From Nodularia sphaerocarpa UHCC 0038 (lineage in GTDB: Bacteria > Cyanobacteriota > Cyanobacteriia > Cyanobacteriales > Nostocaceae): DNA of 64,000 nucleotides. Numbering within the stretch: the first letter of the stretch is position 1; the number at the start of each line of letters is the position of its first letter. The stretch is from assembly GCF_022376295.1 (NCBI RefSeq), contig NZ_CP060140.1, forward strand, positions 4,034,356 to 4,098,355. Direction: 5' to 3'. Below are positions 63,399 to 64,000 of this stretch, piece after piece. The notes below the pieces were generated by a model. The model was not told where the DNA came from. It saw nothing but the letters and a program-made list of their open reading frames with translations, and searched no databases. The translations under genes and the position numbers were made by a program.

Positions 63399-64000
63399 TT
63401 AGATGTCTAAATCTGTGAAATTGAGTTTAGAACCATAGGTTTCAATGAATTCGCGTCTGGGTGCAACACGATCGCCCATTAAAATGGTAAAAATACGATC
63501 AGCTTCGGCAGCATCTTCAATTTCTACTTGCTTCATTTTCCGAGATTCTGGATTCATTGTAGTATCCCAGAGTTGTTGAGGCATCATTTCACCTAAACCT
63601 TTGAAGCGTTGAATGTTATAGTTGGCGTTGCTGGGAAGTGTTCCCAAATACTGTTGCAATTCACGTTCGCTATAGCAGTATTCATGATTCTTTCCTCGTT
63701 CTACTTTAAATAGTGGAGGACAAGCAATATATATGAAACCCTGTTCAATCAGTGCGCGCTGATATCGATAGAAGAAAGTTAACAACAGTGTGCGAATATG
63801 CGCGCCATCTACGTCCGCATCTGTCATAATCACGATGCGGTGATAACGCAGTTGGGTGGAGTCAAATTCGTCTCCTTTTACGCCTAAACCAAGGGCTGTA
63901 ATTAAGGATTGGACTTCATTATTTTTGTAGATTTTTGCGTCGTCTGTTTTCTCAATATTGAGAATTTTACCACGCAGGGGGAGGATGGCTTGGGTGCGGC
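63399..64000 (-). CDS. gyrB: DNA gyrase subunit B, C-terminal part (runs off window)
   Basis: The frame is open from the window edge (QAILPLRGKILNIEK) through IVIMTDADVDGAHIRTLLLT to FTDLDI. It includes the TOPRIM acidic DxD site (DADVDG) and the C-terminal IQRFKGLGEMMPQQLWDTTM. About 200 residues are visible; the ATPase domain lies beyond 64000. GyrB supplies the ATP-driven part of type IIA topoisomerase. A MITE follows the stop. Confidence 0.95.
   Translation of the reverse strand, partial: RTQAILPLRGKILNIEKTDDAKIYKNNEVQSLITALGLGVKGDEFDSTQLRYHRIVIMTDADVDGAHIRTLLLTFFYRYQRALIEQGFIYIACPPLFKVERGKNHEYCYSERELQQYLGTLPSNANYNIQRFKGLGEMMPQQLWDTTMNPESRKMKQVEIEDAAEADRIFTILMGDRVAPRREFIETYGSKLNFTDLDI

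Overview
The window looks like chromosome of a filamentous, heterocyst-type (Nostocales) cyanobacterium. Supporting signs are a photosystem II D2 gene, a high-light-inducible protein, orange-carotenoid-protein paralogues, a Tab2-like factor, several cyanobacterial DUF families, many GCGATCGC (HIP1) octamers, and the short tandem repeats (TCATTGG/TCATTAG and relatives) common in Nostoc/Anabaena genomes. The genus is an inference. No CRISPR array, rRNA or prophage was seen, and there is one tRNA.

Layout. 0-5.4 kb: 5' part of an SLH/OprB-type porin, pterin dehydratase, a structured RNA with a tiny ORF carrying an exceptional ribosome binding site, a stand-alone psbD, a UPF0367 gene with an ABC ATPase, a YacP-like nuclease and tRNA-Asn. 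5.4-9.3 kb: decayed IS605 remnant, orphan membrane protein, an IS5-type MITE, a BlaR1-like peptidase with a BlaI-like repressor, and comB. 9.4-21.7 kb: clpC, MCE/Mla lipid-transport genes, a CRTISO-like oxidoreductase, a PD-(D/E)XK protein, DUF3611, TspO, fibrillin, a VanX-like dipeptidase and NDH-2. 21.8-31 kb: metH, a sugar-binding lipoprotein, yebC, an ABC exporter, tab2 and a RHH/MazF toxin-antitoxin pair. 31-38 kb: DUF2470, phosphatase, M48 protease, DUF4330, hydrolase, armadillo-type protein, FtsE and a WecG-type glycosyltransferase, with several MITEs. 38.8-46.5 kb: signalling genes (LuxR-type regulator; REC-GAF-PP2C phosphatase plus anti-sigma kinase), then a photoprotection neighbourhood with a CTDH and a helical carotenoid protein around queG and a HAD phosphatase. 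46.5-54 kb: an intact-looking TnpB element, then a MacAB/TolC-type efflux set. 54-64 kb: TPR protein, response regulator, a GyrA/ParC-type subunit, Hli, principal sigma factor, a fasciclin lipoprotein and the 3' part of gyrB.

Functional groups include the tripartite efflux set (ATPase, permease, membrane-fusion protein, outer-membrane channel), the carotenoid pair (CTDH, HCP), the partner-switch pair (PP2C phosphatase, anti-sigma kinase), and the BlaI/BlaR-like and MazF modules.

The strongest candidates for something undescribed are: (i) the roughly 300-nt structured transcript downstream of psbD with a 23-codon ORF whose Shine-Dalgarno matches the 16S tail over about 11 nt; (ii) an 88-111 bp MITE family with perfect 8-bp target duplications; and (iii) a recurring placement of mobile elements exactly at stop codons, including a TnpB element whose predicted guide would come from the 3' end of the carotenoid-protein gene.
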